Shown: one piece after another, positions 12,843 to 12,936 of the stretch
Layout of the letters: each line of letters begins with the position of its first letter
How positions within the stretch are numbered: the stretch's first letter is position 1
Source of the DNA: Flavobacterium psychrophilum
Lineage (GTDB): Bacteria; Bacteroidota; Bacteroidia; Flavobacteriales; Flavobacteriaceae
DNA: 12,936 bases
Assembly (NCBI GenBank): GCA_945866505.1
Contig: CAMBHH010000098.1
Location: 1-12,936, forward strand
Reading direction: 5' to 3'
Made by a program: the position numbers and the translations under genes
The notes under the pieces: model-generated
What the model saw: only the letters and a program-made list of their open reading frames with translations
Database searches by the model: none
What the model was told of the DNA's origin: nothing

Positions 12843-12850
12843 CTCTTGAA

Positions 12851-12890
12851 AACCGTAAAGACTTAATTGTTAATTCTTTGCGGTTTTTTT
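12851..12890 (+). terminator. Rho-independent terminator after tRNA-Leu
   Basis: AACCGTAAAGA (12851-12861) pairs with TCTTTGCGGTT (12875-12885) over 11 bp with one G-T pair. The 13-base loop can close further through TTAA/TTAA, and the arm runs into TTTTTTT (12884-12890). It starts eight bases after the tRNA ends and closes the tRNA unit. The last 46 bases of the window hold nothing I recognise. Confidence 0.9.
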
Positions 12891-12936
12891 ATGCCTTGTT
12901 GCCAAACTGTTAAGAAGCATATTTTAACTGACAAAA

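Overview
The window looks like chromosomal DNA of a Flavobacterium-like member of the Bacteroidota. It is AT-rich. Two genes encode secreted proteins ending in the type B sorting domain of the type IX secretion system (T9SS). Some promoters match the Bacteroidota TAnnTTTG element, and the folK/deoxynucleoside kinase fusion and the MutS protein read as flavobacterial.

Layout: (1) 1-326, minus: 5' end of a signal peptide peptidase gene (sppA). (2) 462-1598, plus: bifunctional FolK (folate synthesis) fused to a deoxynucleoside kinase (dNK, nucleotide salvage). (3) 1613-4456, minus: secreted surface protein A (leucine-rich repeats, a C-type lectin-like domain, Ig-like modules, T9SS type B C-terminus). 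(4) 4508-4943: two abutting gene remnants, the 3' end of an RNA methyltransferase gene (minus) and a decayed 3' part of the dNK gene (plus). (5) 4958-7777, minus: secreted surface protein B, with 19 tandem Cys/Trp repeats of 27-28 residues and the same type of C-terminus as protein A. (6) 7778-8289: gene-free AT-rich spacer. (7) 8290-8826, minus: intact SpoU/TrmH-family RNA methyltransferase. (8) 8897-9361, minus: secreted DUF1573 protein with a terminator after it. (9) 9515-12121, plus: mutS. (10) 12191-12890: promoter, tRNA-Gly(GCC), an array of about 72-bp repeats, tRNA-Leu(TAA), terminator.

Two structures are the main interest. First, the order dNK - protein A - trmH remnant | dNK remnant - protein B - trmH is what remains after tandem duplication of a segment running from inside dNK, across one T9SS gene, into trmH. 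The outer copies of dNK and trmH stayed intact, the inner copies decayed, and the two T9SS genes now share a related C-terminal region of about 200 residues but have unrelated ectodomains. Second, the 423-bp gap between the two tRNA genes is largely filled by degenerate tandem repeats. Each repeat carries the first 12 bases of the downstream tRNA-Leu plus a copy of its A/T-rich leader, so five false tRNA 5' ends precede the real one. No TTTG occurs in that gap, which suggests both tRNAs are made from the promoter upstream of tRNA-Gly as one long precursor.

The remaining genes (sppA, folK-dNK, trmH family, DUF1573, mutS) are housekeeping genes. I see no CRISPR array, insertion sequence or phage gene. 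All identifications come from reading motifs by eye; no database search was run.
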